Below, piece after piece: positions 54,952 to 63,031 of a stretch of DNA of 64,000 bases (its first letter is position 1; each line of letters opens with the position of its first letter). Position numbers and translations under genes: made by a program. The notes under the pieces were generated by a model, which had not been told where the DNA came from, did no database searches, and was given only the letters and a program-made list of their open reading frames with translations. Origin of the DNA: an uncultured Latescibacterota bacterium (GTDB lineage: Bacteria; Latescibacterota; UBA2968); the NCBI GenBank assembly GCA_958295785.1, contig OY282377.1:1936394-2000393 (forward strand), read 5' to 3'.

Positions 54952-55910
54952 TGCAGGGTTTGGAGAACGCGCTTGGGAATTTTGCACACAAACGTATAGG
55001 CGGGGTCAAACATGTTGCCCATGTCGTATTCGATGGCTTGCCCGAGCAGCACATGCACGGTGCGCTCGTCCAGTCCAAAGTCCGATGTGAGCCAGCGGAT
55101 CATTTCCGTGGTGGCGTGTTCCACGCACTGATCCAGCGGACGGGCATTGCCCACGGTGAAGATGTGCGCGTCGTTTTCACCCCGAGGCCAAGCGATGGTT
55201 TTGCCTTTGTGGAGGTGAATGGTGAAGGTGACGTCAAAAGAGATTTCAATGCCCGTGCCCACGATTTCACCGTCGCCTTGCAGGGCGTGCCCATCGCCAA
55301 TGTGAAAGAGCGCGCCATGGGCAAAAACGGGCAAATAAACGGCGGTGCCCTGGTTGAAGCGTTTGTAGTCCATGTTGCCGCCGTGCGTGGATGAGGTGGC
55401 GGTCGAGATGGCCTGGCCGCGCGGGGGCGCGACGCCAAAGCATCCGGGGTGCGGATTGAGCGGCAAAATTAGGTCTTTTAATGGACTTGTGGTGGGCGTG
55501 CCCTGACCGAGCGATGTGTGGTCGCGGTCGCAAGAGACTTCCGCCGGGTGTGCCGTGCGGTTTTCAAAGTCGATTTCCCATAAGACGCGGGCGATGTCGT
55601 CGTCAAATTGGGGGACATAGCCCGGGTCGAGCACATTGGGCGCGATGCGGGCCGAGGTGTAGCCATGAGAACGGTTGGGCATCAGATAATCAAACATAAC
55701 CGAAATCGAATCCCCAGGCTCTGCGCCTTCAACGTAAAAAGGCCCGGTCTGAGGGTTGCCGCCTTCGGTCACTTGCGCGCCGTTTTTGTCTTTGCCGCCC
55801 GCGCAAACCGTGGTGGTCGAGACCGTGTCCCCACTCGCAATGGCGAGGACGGGTTCGTGCGACCCGATGGTCGTGTGGTAATGCGTGGGGGTGAATTTGT
55901 GATGTGCCAT
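54948..55910 (-). CDS. Acetamidase/formamidase
   Basis: A 320-aa enzyme of the FmdA/AmdA family, which hydrolyses formamide or acetamide to ammonia and the acid. Recognisable blocks are YVEGAEPGDSISVMF, HPGCFGVAPP, THGGNMDYKR, GTAVYLPVFAHGALFHIGDGHALQGDGE (the glycine/histidine-rich active-site block) and the acidic EISFDVTF. GAGGAGC precedes the ATG. It is coupled to the downstream membrane protein gene by a four-base overlap. Confidence 0.9.
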   Translation of the reverse strand: MAHHKFTPTHYHTTIGSHEPVLAIASGDTVSTTTVCAGGKDKNGAQVTEGGNPQTGPFYVEGAEPGDSISVMFDYLMPNRSHGYTSARIAPNVLDPGYVPQFDDDIARVLWEIDFENRTAHPAEVSCDRDHTSLGQGTPTTSPLKDLILPLNPHPGCFGVAPPRGQAISTATSSTHGGNMDYKRFNQGTAVYLPVFAHGALFHIGDGHALQGDGEIVGTGIEISFDVTFTIHLHKGKTIAWPRGENDAHIFTVGNARPLDQCVEHATTEMIRWLTSDFGLDERTVHVLLGQAIEYDMGNMFDPAYTFVCKIPKRVLQTLQ

Positions 55911-55956
55911 ATCTGCTCCTCAAAATAACGGATTGGCCCAAGTATTGCCGCAGTCG

Positions 55957-56043
55957 CTATTGCTGAATCAACTTATCGCATTCGGCGTGTGTTCCAATCC
56001 AAAACCAGATCAAATCCTCATCAACTTCAACGTTCCCGAACCG
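55957..56043 (-). pseudogene. 3' relic of a RelE/ParE-type toxin gene
   Basis: On the minus strand the frame reads RFGNVEVDE DLIWFWIGTHAECDKLIQQ and stops at TAG. The ...IWFWIGTHAEyDKL ending is characteristic of a group of RelE/ParE-like toxins. No N-terminal part or antitoxin is present, and codons upstream run into the AAA gene without similarity. The rest of 55911-56078 has no feature. Confidence 0.5.
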
Positions 56044-56078
56044 AGATGAACTGTTGATGCAGTTGATTCGCTGTTGAA

Positions 56079-57623
56079 TTACTGCGATAGCAAATTGCGC
56101 CAATCGCGTATCTCATCCTCCAAGTCAGTGGCAAAATCGATGATTTCGCCGCGTTCTTCTGTGTTTTGCCGCGCGACGAGACGCGCGATTTCGGTCTCGT
56201 GTTTTTGCAACCGCTCTGCCAAAAATTGCAACTGACCTTTTTGACGCGCCGATTCCGAGGTCGTCGCGCCAGATAGGATCGATTCGGCTTCTTGCATGGT
56301 GTTTTCCAACTGCGCTTGCCCAATCGCCAGCAATGCGCCGTATTCAGAGGTGTTCTCTTTGATCGCGTTCCACAACCATTCCTCTGGATGAGATTCCCCC
56401 GGAAGAAAAAGAATGTTCACATTCTGGGCGGCACGCCGAATCGGCCTTTCCAAATTTCTCGCATCGCCATCCAACACAAAGACAAAATTTTGCAACTGCT
56501 GAATCCGCGCCAAGGTTCGCGCATGCGCGGGGAACTCATACTTGCCCGTGTTCTTGCCAATAAATAAGTCCTCGGGACGCAGATCAATTTTTTGGCTGAG
56601 GGCATCCACGACGCCTCGAATCATAAATTCCGCAATGTCGTCCTCACACAAAACCGATAATTTGTCCTTGGATTGCCCGTACATTGCTCTCTGCAAAATG
56701 TCCCTTAGAGGAACTTCAACTTTGACATCGTGTCGCTCATCCCGCCGCAGAAAAACTCGTCCTTCCATCGGGACGCTGTCCAACACCACCGGGCTGTGCG
56801 TGGTGACAATAATCTGAAGTTTTTCCCTGAGCGATAATCGCTGTAAGTGCAACATGAGTTGTTTTTGGATATAGGGATGCAGGCCCGTTTCCACTTCGTC
56901 GATCAAGACCAACGCATTGGTCAAAGAAGAGATTTCCATAGACATCCGAAAAACGGACCGCTCCCCCGAGGCCATGTGGAACTCGGAATACGCGCCGCCA
57001 TTTTTTAATTCTGTAAGCAACAAGTCTCCGCGTCCTCGGCTCTTTTTGGCTTGTTGCACATATTCGTAGTCAAAGGGAAGAATCCGCTTTGCCAGCACCA
57101 ACAGACCGGGATTGACTTTGTCAATGGTGTGGTTCAGTCGATTAATTTGCAACATACTTCGCACTTCAGACGGATTGGTAAAATTGGATAATGTTCGCAA
57201 ATACACCGTCCGCTCGGGCTGTGTCGCGCCTTTTCGCCCAAAAAAACTTCTGTTCCACGCTTTTCCCCGGCGCCACACCATGTTCATGCGTCTTCCATTG
57301 TCTCGATAGGCATATTCCAATTCTGTCTTATTCATGGCATCCATTTTGCCGACTGTAAAACTGGGAAATAACGCCGTTGGAACATAATTTTTACTGCCCG
57401 CGCCCGGCATTTTGTAAGCGCAGGCACAACCAAATAAGACCGTGGATTTGCCGCAGGCATTTTCGCCGGCCAGCACCGTAACCGGAAATTCCAGAGGCAC
57501 GCGCAAATCGGTAATCCCCCGCAGGTTTCGGATGGCGATTTCTTCCAAAAATGTTTGTCGATGCGGTTTATCGCCCCGCAACTGATCCCAAACGCGCTTT
57601 AACTCATTGTCAATGAGGGACAT
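56079..57623 (-). CDS. OLD-like AAA ATPase with TOPRIM-type C-terminus
   Basis: A 514-aa protein. The ABC-like ATPase has Walker A GENACGKST (53-61), the signature-like MASGERS (218-224), Walker B LVLIDEVETGLHP with Asp242-Glu243, and the H-loop VTTHSP (His276). The C-terminal part begins KLSVLCEDDIAEF with Glu327 and has FVFVLDGD (Asp385, Asp387), the acidic pattern of a TOPRIM nuclease as in OLD and GajA proteins. No GajB or AriB partner is adjacent, so a defence role is only a possibility. AAGGAG lies seven bases before the ATG. Longer upstream extension was rejected because it overlaps the next gene. Confidence 0.8.
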   Translation of the reverse strand: MSLIDNELKRVWDQLRGDKPHRQTFLEEIAIRNLRGITDLRVPLEFPVTVLAGENACGKSTVLFGCACAYKMPGAGSKNYVPTALFPSFTVGKMDAMNKTELEYAYRDNGRRMNMVWRRGKAWNRSFFGRKGATQPERTVYLRTLSNFTNPSEVRSMLQINRLNHTIDKVNPGLLVLAKRILPFDYEYVQQAKKSRGRGDLLLTELKNGGAYSEFHMASGERSVFRMSMEISSLTNALVLIDEVETGLHPYIQKQLMLHLQRLSLREKLQIIVTTHSPVVLDSVPMEGRVFLRRDERHDVKVEVPLRDILQRAMYGQSKDKLSVLCEDDIAEFMIRGVVDALSQKIDLRPEDLFIGKNTGKYEFPAHARTLARIQQLQNFVFVLDGDARNLERPIRRAAQNVNILFLPGESHPEEWLWNAIKENTSEYGALLAIGQAQLENTMQEAESILSGATTSESARQKGQLQFLAERLQKHETEIARLVARQNTEERGEIIDFATDLEDEIRDWRNLLSQ

Positions 57624-57634
57624 TTCCAACTCCT

Positions 57635-58546
57635 TCAAGCGATCATCCGAATTTTGTTTGGGGCTCGCCACGCGCTTTCCCATGATTTTCCGCGGTCGCG
57701 GCTGGTGTACAGGGTATGATCGACAGCGGCTAAGGCGCGACCGCATTTTGAAAAGGCGATGTGGAAGGTGTCGATGTTGTGCGAGACGGTTTCGGGAAAG
57801 CCCCCCGTGACGTGTTCCCAGGTTTTGCCCGCGTTGTCCGAGCGGTAGAGTTGACCGGCGGCGTCTCCGTGTGGCCCTTTGCTGACCGTCGCCAGCACGC
57901 AATCTGGATCGCGGGGATGCACGGCGATGGCGCGGCCGTAATAATAGGGAAAGCCCTCGGCGCGGTGCGACCATGACCGGCCGCGGTCATCGCTCACATA
58001 AACCGCGCGTGCGGTGTTGGCATACACGCGATTGTCGGCCTGGGGCGAGGTGGCGACCTGGTGTACATCGTCGTGCAAGTCGGGCGTGACGGGTTGCCAT
58101 GTTTCGCCCCGATCTGGCGAGCGCATGATGCTGCCGACGTGAATATCGGCATAGACCCAGCCATCGGTTGTTTTGGCAAAGCTGCGAACATCGGGCGGGC
58201 CGCCCCAGGGCGTGTACCATTTGTCGCGCACCGAGAGGCGGTCAAAGGATTCAACGCGCTCGGTTTTGCCATCTTTACACGCATAAACACGGGATTCGCC
58301 CGTGCCGATGAGCAAGTGGAGGGGGGATTCGTCGAGCGCGATCAGGCATTCGATATCCCGTTCAATACCGGTGGCGAGGGTTTGGGCACTCGTTTGGGTG
58401 CAAATGAACAAGTCGCCGTTTTTGAGGGCGATAACGCGGGTGTCGCTACCTTGGGCAATGGCGGCAATATCGCCTTCAAAAATCTGTGTGGGCGCGGGAC
58501 GCGCTTCAGAAAGGGTATGCGCGGTTCGTGATGTGGCAATCAACAT
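57635..58546 (-). CDS. Asp-box (BNR-type) beta-propeller protein
   Basis: A 303-aa protein with at least four sialidase-like Asp boxes of the form SxDxGxxW: SPDRGETW, SDDRGRSW, SDNAGKTW and SRDRGKSW. Such propellers occur in exo-acting glycosidases, VPS10-like proteins and photosystem assembly factors. No catalytic residues of sialidases are evident, and there is no signal peptide. GGAGGC precedes the ATG. The gene ends 11 bases before the OLD-like gene on the same strand. Confidence 0.75.
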   Translation of the reverse strand: MLIATSRTAHTLSEARPAPTQIFEGDIAAIAQGSDTRVIALKNGDLFICTQTSAQTLATGIERDIECLIALDESPLHLLIGTGESRVYACKDGKTERVESFDRLSVRDKWYTPWGGPPDVRSFAKTTDGWVYADIHVGSIMRSPDRGETWQPVTPDLHDDVHQVATSPQADNRVYANTARAVYVSDDRGRSWSHRAEGFPYYYGRAIAVHPRDPDCVLATVSKGPHGDAAGQLYRSDNAGKTWEHVTGGFPETVSHNIDTFHIAFSKCGRALAAVDHTLYTSRDRGKSWESAWRAPNKIRMIA

Positions 58547-58733
58547 AGCGAGCCTCCATGTTGTGGGTTTAGACGCAATGTAATGGATCAACCCCGCCCT
58601 GTAAACCCCAAAAGAACCATTTCCCGATTCCGCTAAGAAACTTGACAAATGGGGAAAAGTTGGATTATTTTTGATATTATTTCAGCACACAACCACCGTA
58701 GGTGCGCTTGGGATTCGGGGATGGGAACATGGG

Positions 58734-58814
58734 GAAAAAGTCCGTATTCTGCGCGGCCTGAACGCCGCGAGTGTGGATTTGGTGTATTTGAATCCGCCAT
58801 TCAATGGCAAGGGG
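58734..58814 (+). pseudogene. Relic of an N4/N6 DNA methyltransferase
   Basis: This in-frame stretch reads GEKVRILRGLNAASV DLVYLNPPFNGKG, which is the start of site-specific DNA methyltransferases (usually DNLEVLRGL..ESVDLIYLDPPFN). NPPF matches the catalytic (D/N)PP(Y/F) motif. Nothing else of the enzyme remains. The frame runs on without a stop into the coiled-coil gene at 58821, so a fused product from a TTG at 58671 cannot be excluded. Confidence 0.55.
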
Positions 58815-58820
58815 AAAACG

Positions 58821-59027
58821 ATGACAGATGAAAAATTCATTGACCGAGAAGCGCGGGAACGTATTTTGAGACTCGAGGGCATCATTGAGGAAATCCGCAC
58901 GCGGCTTTCAGCACTTGAAAGTGAATTGCGAGAAATGCGCCGGGAGATCAACAGCGTAAAGCACGCGATTTGGGCGGGGTTGGTGTTCGTCATTGGCCTG
59001 CTGGTTAAAATCGCATTTTTCAACTGA
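58821..59027 (+). CDS. Small coiled-coil membrane protein
   Basis: A 68-aa protein. A charged helical stretch with heptad spacing (REARERILRLEGIIEEIRTRLSALESELREMRREI) is followed by one hydrophobic helix (AIWAGLVFVIGLLVKIAFF) at the C-terminus. AAGGGG lies before the ATG. No function is recognised. It follows the methyltransferase relic in the same frame and precedes the dioxygenase gene by 55 bases. Confidence 0.6.
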   Translation: MTDEKFIDREARERILRLEGIIEEIRTRLSALESELREMRREINSVKHAIWAGLVFVIGLLVKIAFFN

Positions 59028-59082
59028 AAGGCGTTATTGAGCCCATCAATTGACCAATCGATTCTACGCGAGGAGATAGGGC

Positions 59083-59928
59083 ATGCAAAACTGGCAACCG
59101 AAGGATAAACAGCTGCGGGATTGGCGAGAAAAGGGATTTTTCATCGCGCGCGATGTCGTGCCAGAAAGCGTCGCGTTTGACATGCGCGGGGTCATCAAAA
59201 ACGAGTTGCTCAAACCCGAACCGAGCGGGCGTCCCGATTCCGATCCGATGGACCCGATGGGCGATACCCCAGAGGCACAGGCCATGCGGTTTCGGAAATT
59301 GGGCAATTTTTGCGTGGAATCCCCCCTGATCTGGCACACCTTCCACACGGGCGAGGAGATGCTGGCTATGGCGCGATATTTTTTGGGGGATGATATCATC
59401 GTCAAATTCAACAGCGTGTTTGTCAAGCCGGCAAAAACGGGCAGCGCGACGCCGTGGCACCAGGACAACGGGCTTTGGCGCGATGGGGAAACCGAGCCGT
59501 TCAATGCGTGGATGGCCCTCGATCCGGCGACGTGCGAAAACGGGTGTATGCAGTTCGTTCCCGGCAGCCACAAGGGCGAGATCGTGCCGCATGTCATGTA
59601 TGAAGACAGCATTCACGGCGAGTTGCCCCGCGAACTCGTCAAAGCGCGGATCGCGCAATGCGGCACAGAACACATCGAACTCGACCCGGGCGATGTGGTC
59701 TGCTGGCACAGCAGCCTGTGGCATTACAGCCCGCCAAACCCGAGTCCCAACAGCCGCATCGCCATTGCGGGCGTGTGGACGAATCCAACCATCAATGCCG
59801 GGCGCGTGCGTCCCCTGCATCGCTGGGGCATGAAAAACAGGGCGCGATGCACGGCATTCCCCCCGGAAATTGTCGAAATCGAAAACGGCGAATTGCACCA
59901 GCCAAACCCCCATCCCAAAGCCGGGTAA
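59083..59928 (+). CDS. Phytanoyl-CoA dioxygenase family protein
   Basis: A 281-aa Fe(II)/2-oxoglutarate-dependent oxygenase of the PhyH family. The metal triad is His126-x-Asp128 (TPWHQDNG) and His214 (LWHYSPPNPSPNSR), with Arg225 placed to bind 2-oxoglutarate. MQFVPGSHKGE is the usual preceding block. GAGG lies eight to nine bases before the ATG. The permease gene starts three bases after the stop, and a second PhyH gene follows it, so the three look like one operon: oxidation of a small imported substrate. Confidence 0.88.
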   Translation: MQNWQPKDKQLRDWREKGFFIARDVVPESVAFDMRGVIKNELLKPEPSGRPDSDPMDPMGDTPEAQAMRFRKLGNFCVESPLIWHTFHTGEEMLAMARYFLGDDIIVKFNSVFVKPAKTGSATPWHQDNGLWRDGETEPFNAWMALDPATCENGCMQFVPGSHKGEIVPHVMYEDSIHGELPRELVKARIAQCGTEHIELDPGDVVCWHSSLWHYSPPNPSPNSRIAIAGVWTNPTINAGRVRPLHRWGMKNRARCTAFPPEIVEIENGELHQPNPHPKAG

Positions 59929-59931
59929 AAA

Positions 59932-62148
59932 ATGAACCAAAAGACGGTCATAGAGCGTTCAATGGGCCTGGTGGGCGCGATCGGCGTGGGCATTGGCGCC
60001 ATTGTTGGCGGCGGCATTCTCGCGCTTGCGGGCGTGGCTTTTGCGACCACGGGGCCGGGCGCGCTCGCGGTGTTTGCGGCCAATGGGGCAATCGCCGTGC
60101 TGACCGCGTTGAGTTTTGCCGAGATGTCGAGCGCGTTTCCCGAATCGGGCGGGACTTATACCTATGCAAAAAAAGTGTTGTCCGTGCGCTCGGCTTTTGC
60201 GTTTGGCTGGGTGGGTTGGTTTGCGTCCATTGTCGCAGGCGTGCTCTACGCGCTGGGGTTTGCGTCTTATGCCGCGATTGCACTGCAAGAGTGTGGTCGT
60301 CTGCTTTTCGGCGCGGCGCCAAAATGGCTCGGCGGAAACGCGGTGGTGACGGCATTGGCCGTAGGCGCGACAGCGTGTTATGCGTTTGGCCTGATTCGCA
60401 AAAGTGCGGGCGGCGGCAACTGGATCAATTTTGGAAAAATGGCGGTTTTTGCCGTGTTGATCATCGGGGGCGCGTGGGCACTCATCGGAAGCAGTTTGGG
60501 GGATATGCGCGCGAGTCTGACGCCGTTTTTTACCCAAGGGGCCGCGGGATTTTTTCAGGCGATGGGCTATACGTTCATCGCATTGCAGGGGTTTGATCTC
60601 ATCGCCGCTGTTGCCGGCGAGGTTCGCACGCCCGAGCGCACGTTGCCGCGGGCGATGTTGCTGTCTCTGGCCGCTGCTTTGTGCATCTATTTGCCCCTGC
60701 TTTTTGTGATTGCAACCGCGGGCGTGCCGCCGGGCCAATCCATTGGCGGCTTGAGTGCCGAGCATCCCGAGGTGGTCGTCGCGCTGGCGGCGCGCCATTT
60801 CTTGGGCGAAACCGGCTTTTGGCTGGTGCTGATCGCCGCGATCTTGTCCATGCTGTCCGCGCTACAAGCCAATTTGCTGGCGGCTTCCCGCGTGGCCCTC
60901 ACGATGGCGCGAGACCGCACCCTGCCCGCGCCCATTGGCGAAGTGCATATCCGCTATCGCACGCCCATCACCGCCATAGGCGTCAGCGCGCTGACGATGG
61001 TCATTTTGCTGTTGGTCGTGCCCGACGTGGCCGCGGCGGGCGCGGCGGCGAGTTTGATCTTTCTCATTTCTTTCGCGCTCACGCATTGGACGAGCATTTT
61101 GGCCCGCACGCGGCGGCAAACGCCCGCGCCATTCCACACGCCGTTTTTCCCCCTCATTCCCGTGGTCGGGGGGGTGTGTTGCGCGGGATTGGCCCTTTTT
61201 CAGGCCGTGTCTGTGCCAACCGCGGGGTTGATCTCGGCGGTGTGGTTGGGCTTGGGCGGGTTGTTGTATTGGGCCTTGTTGGCGCGCCGCGCACGGGTTG
61301 TCGATGCGTCTGCCGAGGCCCTCGACCCGCAACTGCTGCAAATGCGCGGTCGCAGTCCGCTGGTGCTCGTGCCCGTGGCCAATCCCCAAAATGCCGCTGC
61401 GATGGTGGCGGTTGCCCACGCCTTGGCGCCGCCCGGGGTGGGGCGGGTGTTGTTGTTGTCTGTGGTGGCCGCGCCCGGCGAGGGATGGCAGGCGGGCGAA
61501 TCCCCGCGGTCCTTGCGCGATACACAGGCCGTTTTGCGAGAAGCAGTGACCGCCTCGTTTACAGCGGGCTTATCGCCCGAGGCGCTGATGACCATTGCGC
61601 CGCAGCCCTGGCCCGAAATTGTGCGCGTGTCTCGCGTGCATCGCTGCGAGAGTTTGTTGCTCGGCTTGAGCGATGTCAACAGCGCGTATTTGGAAGACCT
61701 CATCAGTTCTGTGGCCTGCGATGTGGTGGTGTTGCACGCGCCTTCGGGTTGGCACATGGCGCATGTGCATCGGGTGCTGGTGCCCACGCGCGGCATGGGC
61801 GCGCACGACAAATTTCGCGCCCGTTTGCTGGGCAGTTTGTGCCGCACGGGCGACCGCGAGGTCACATTTTTGCAGGTGTTGCCCGAGCGCGAAGGCGAGT
61901 TGCAGTGCGAGCGCGCACAGCGCAGGCTGGCGCAATTTGCCGATGAGGAAGTTCCCAACCGCGCGGCGGCCTTGGTGGTGCGCCACGACAAACCGCTCGA
62001 AGAAATTGCGCGCCGCGCAGATCATTTCGACTTGGTGGTTTTGGGATTGGAGCGCATCGGCAAAAATCGCCGGCGATTTGGTCAACTGGCCCCTGTGCTC
62101 GCGCAACGAATCAACTGCGCCACAATTATGATCAGCAGGCGAGATTGA
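59932..62148 (+). CDS. APC-family permease with two C-terminal universal stress domains
   Basis: A 738-aa fusion. Residues 1-445 form an amino acid-polyamine-organocation permease with 12 helices, opening GLVGAIGVGIGAIVGGGILALAG, the classic helix-1 substrate site, plus ESGGTYTY. Two universal-stress-protein-like domains follow (about 460-600 and 605-738, e.g. SPLVLVPVANPQNAAAM and VHRVLVPTRGM, ending DLVVLGLER and INCATIMISRRD). These may sense nucleotide or energy state and gate transport. It sits three bases behind one dioxygenase gene and 12 bases ahead of another, implying uptake of their substrate. Confidence 0.88.
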   Translation: MNQKTVIERSMGLVGAIGVGIGAIVGGGILALAGVAFATTGPGALAVFAANGAIAVLTALSFAEMSSAFPESGGTYTYAKKVLSVRSAFAFGWVGWFASIVAGVLYALGFASYAAIALQECGRLLFGAAPKWLGGNAVVTALAVGATACYAFGLIRKSAGGGNWINFGKMAVFAVLIIGGAWALIGSSLGDMRASLTPFFTQGAAGFFQAMGYTFIALQGFDLIAAVAGEVRTPERTLPRAMLLSLAAALCIYLPLLFVIATAGVPPGQSIGGLSAEHPEVVVALAARHFLGETGFWLVLIAAILSMLSALQANLLAASRVALTMARDRTLPAPIGEVHIRYRTPITAIGVSALTMVILLLVVPDVAAAGAAASLIFLISFALTHWTSILARTRRQTPAPFHTPFFPLIPVVGGVCCAGLALFQAVSVPTAGLISAVWLGLGGLLYWALLARRARVVDASAEALDPQLLQMRGRSPLVLVPVANPQNAAAMVAVAHALAPPGVGRVLLLSVVAAPGEGWQAGESPRSLRDTQAVLREAVTASFTAGLSPEALMTIAPQPWPEIVRVSRVHRCESLLLGLSDVNSAYLEDLISSVACDVVVLHAPSGWHMAHVHRVLVPTRGMGAHDKFRARLLGSLCRTGDREVTFLQVLPEREGELQCERAQRRLAQFADEEVPNRAAALVVRHDKPLEEIARRADHFDLVVLGLERIGKNRRRFGQLAPVLAQRINCATIMISRRD

Positions 62149-62160
62149 AAGGAGAAGATT

Positions 62161-63003
62161 ATGGATGCGAAAAATGGGTTGCAATACTGCGCGACAGAAG
62201 CGCAACTCCGGCAATTTAACGACGAGGGCTATTTGGTGGTCGAAGATGCGCTGGCGCCCGAGATGCTGGCGCGGTTAAATGCGGCCGTGGATAGGGTGGA
62301 GGCGAAAAAGCGCGCGGCCCAAGGACTGAAGCCCGACGCGCTGTTGAGCGCGTTTCGGACGGTTGTGGAAGACGATGCGTTTTTGGATTTGCTGGACAAT
62401 CCCAAGACGTTTCCGCTGTTGTGGGATATTTTGGGGTGGAATATCCAACTCTATATTTCCCACCTGATCGCGTATCCGCCCGAGCAAAAGGGCAGCGCGA
62501 TTCGCAAGGGCGGTTGGCACCAAGACGGCGGGCGGCCCGTGCCCGAGATGGAGCGCCCCCACCCGCGGTTGTCCCTGAAGATCAGTTACTGGTTGAGCGA
62601 TGTGGATACGCCAGAACACGGCGCGATGGAAATCGTGCCACAAAGCCACAAGTTGGATGCAAAACCCGAGGGGTGCGATTCTGGCGAGGGGGTGTTGCCC
62701 GTGTGCGTCAAGGCGGGAACCGCGGTGTTGTTTGACCGCAGGATGTGGCACAGGCGAGGGGTTAATACGTCCGATGTAACGCGCCGCGTGCTGTTTTTCG
62801 GGTACAGTTACCGCTGGTTGCGGGGGTTGGATTACAATGTGATCCCCGAAGAGGTGCTGTGCAAATGCGATCCCATCCGGCGGCAGTTGTTGGGCGATGG
62901 CGTGGATATCAAAGGATGGTGGCAACCCACAGAAGCCGATGTGCCGCTCAAGGGATGGCTGCGCGAGCACCGAGGCGAGGAATATCTAAAGGCATTGGGA
63001 TAA
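62161..63003 (+). CDS. Phytanoyl-CoA dioxygenase family protein
   Basis: A 280-aa PhyH-family oxygenase. His120-x-Asp122 in GGWHQDGG and His197 in RMWHRRGVNTS form the iron triad, with Arg208/Arg209 for 2-oxoglutarate. MEIVPQSHKLD precedes the distal motif. AAAGGAG lies six bases before the ATG. It is only distantly similar to the dioxygenase at 59083, so it probably catalyses a different step on the same transported compound. Confidence 0.88.
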   Translation: MDAKNGLQYCATEAQLRQFNDEGYLVVEDALAPEMLARLNAAVDRVEAKKRAAQGLKPDALLSAFRTVVEDDAFLDLLDNPKTFPLLWDILGWNIQLYISHLIAYPPEQKGSAIRKGGWHQDGGRPVPEMERPHPRLSLKISYWLSDVDTPEHGAMEIVPQSHKLDAKPEGCDSGEGVLPVCVKAGTAVLFDRRMWHRRGVNTSDVTRRVLFFGYSYRWLRGLDYNVIPEEVLCKCDPIRRQLLGDGVDIKGWWQPTEADVPLKGWLREHRGEEYLKALG

Positions 63004-63031
63004 TCCGATTGACTTGGGAAGCGTGATAGCG

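Noticed and set aside
58642-58670. TTGACA with a TTATTT box 17 bases later
   Set aside because: The -35 is perfect but the -10 is poor and the better TATTAT lies too far away, so it is not listed as a promoter.
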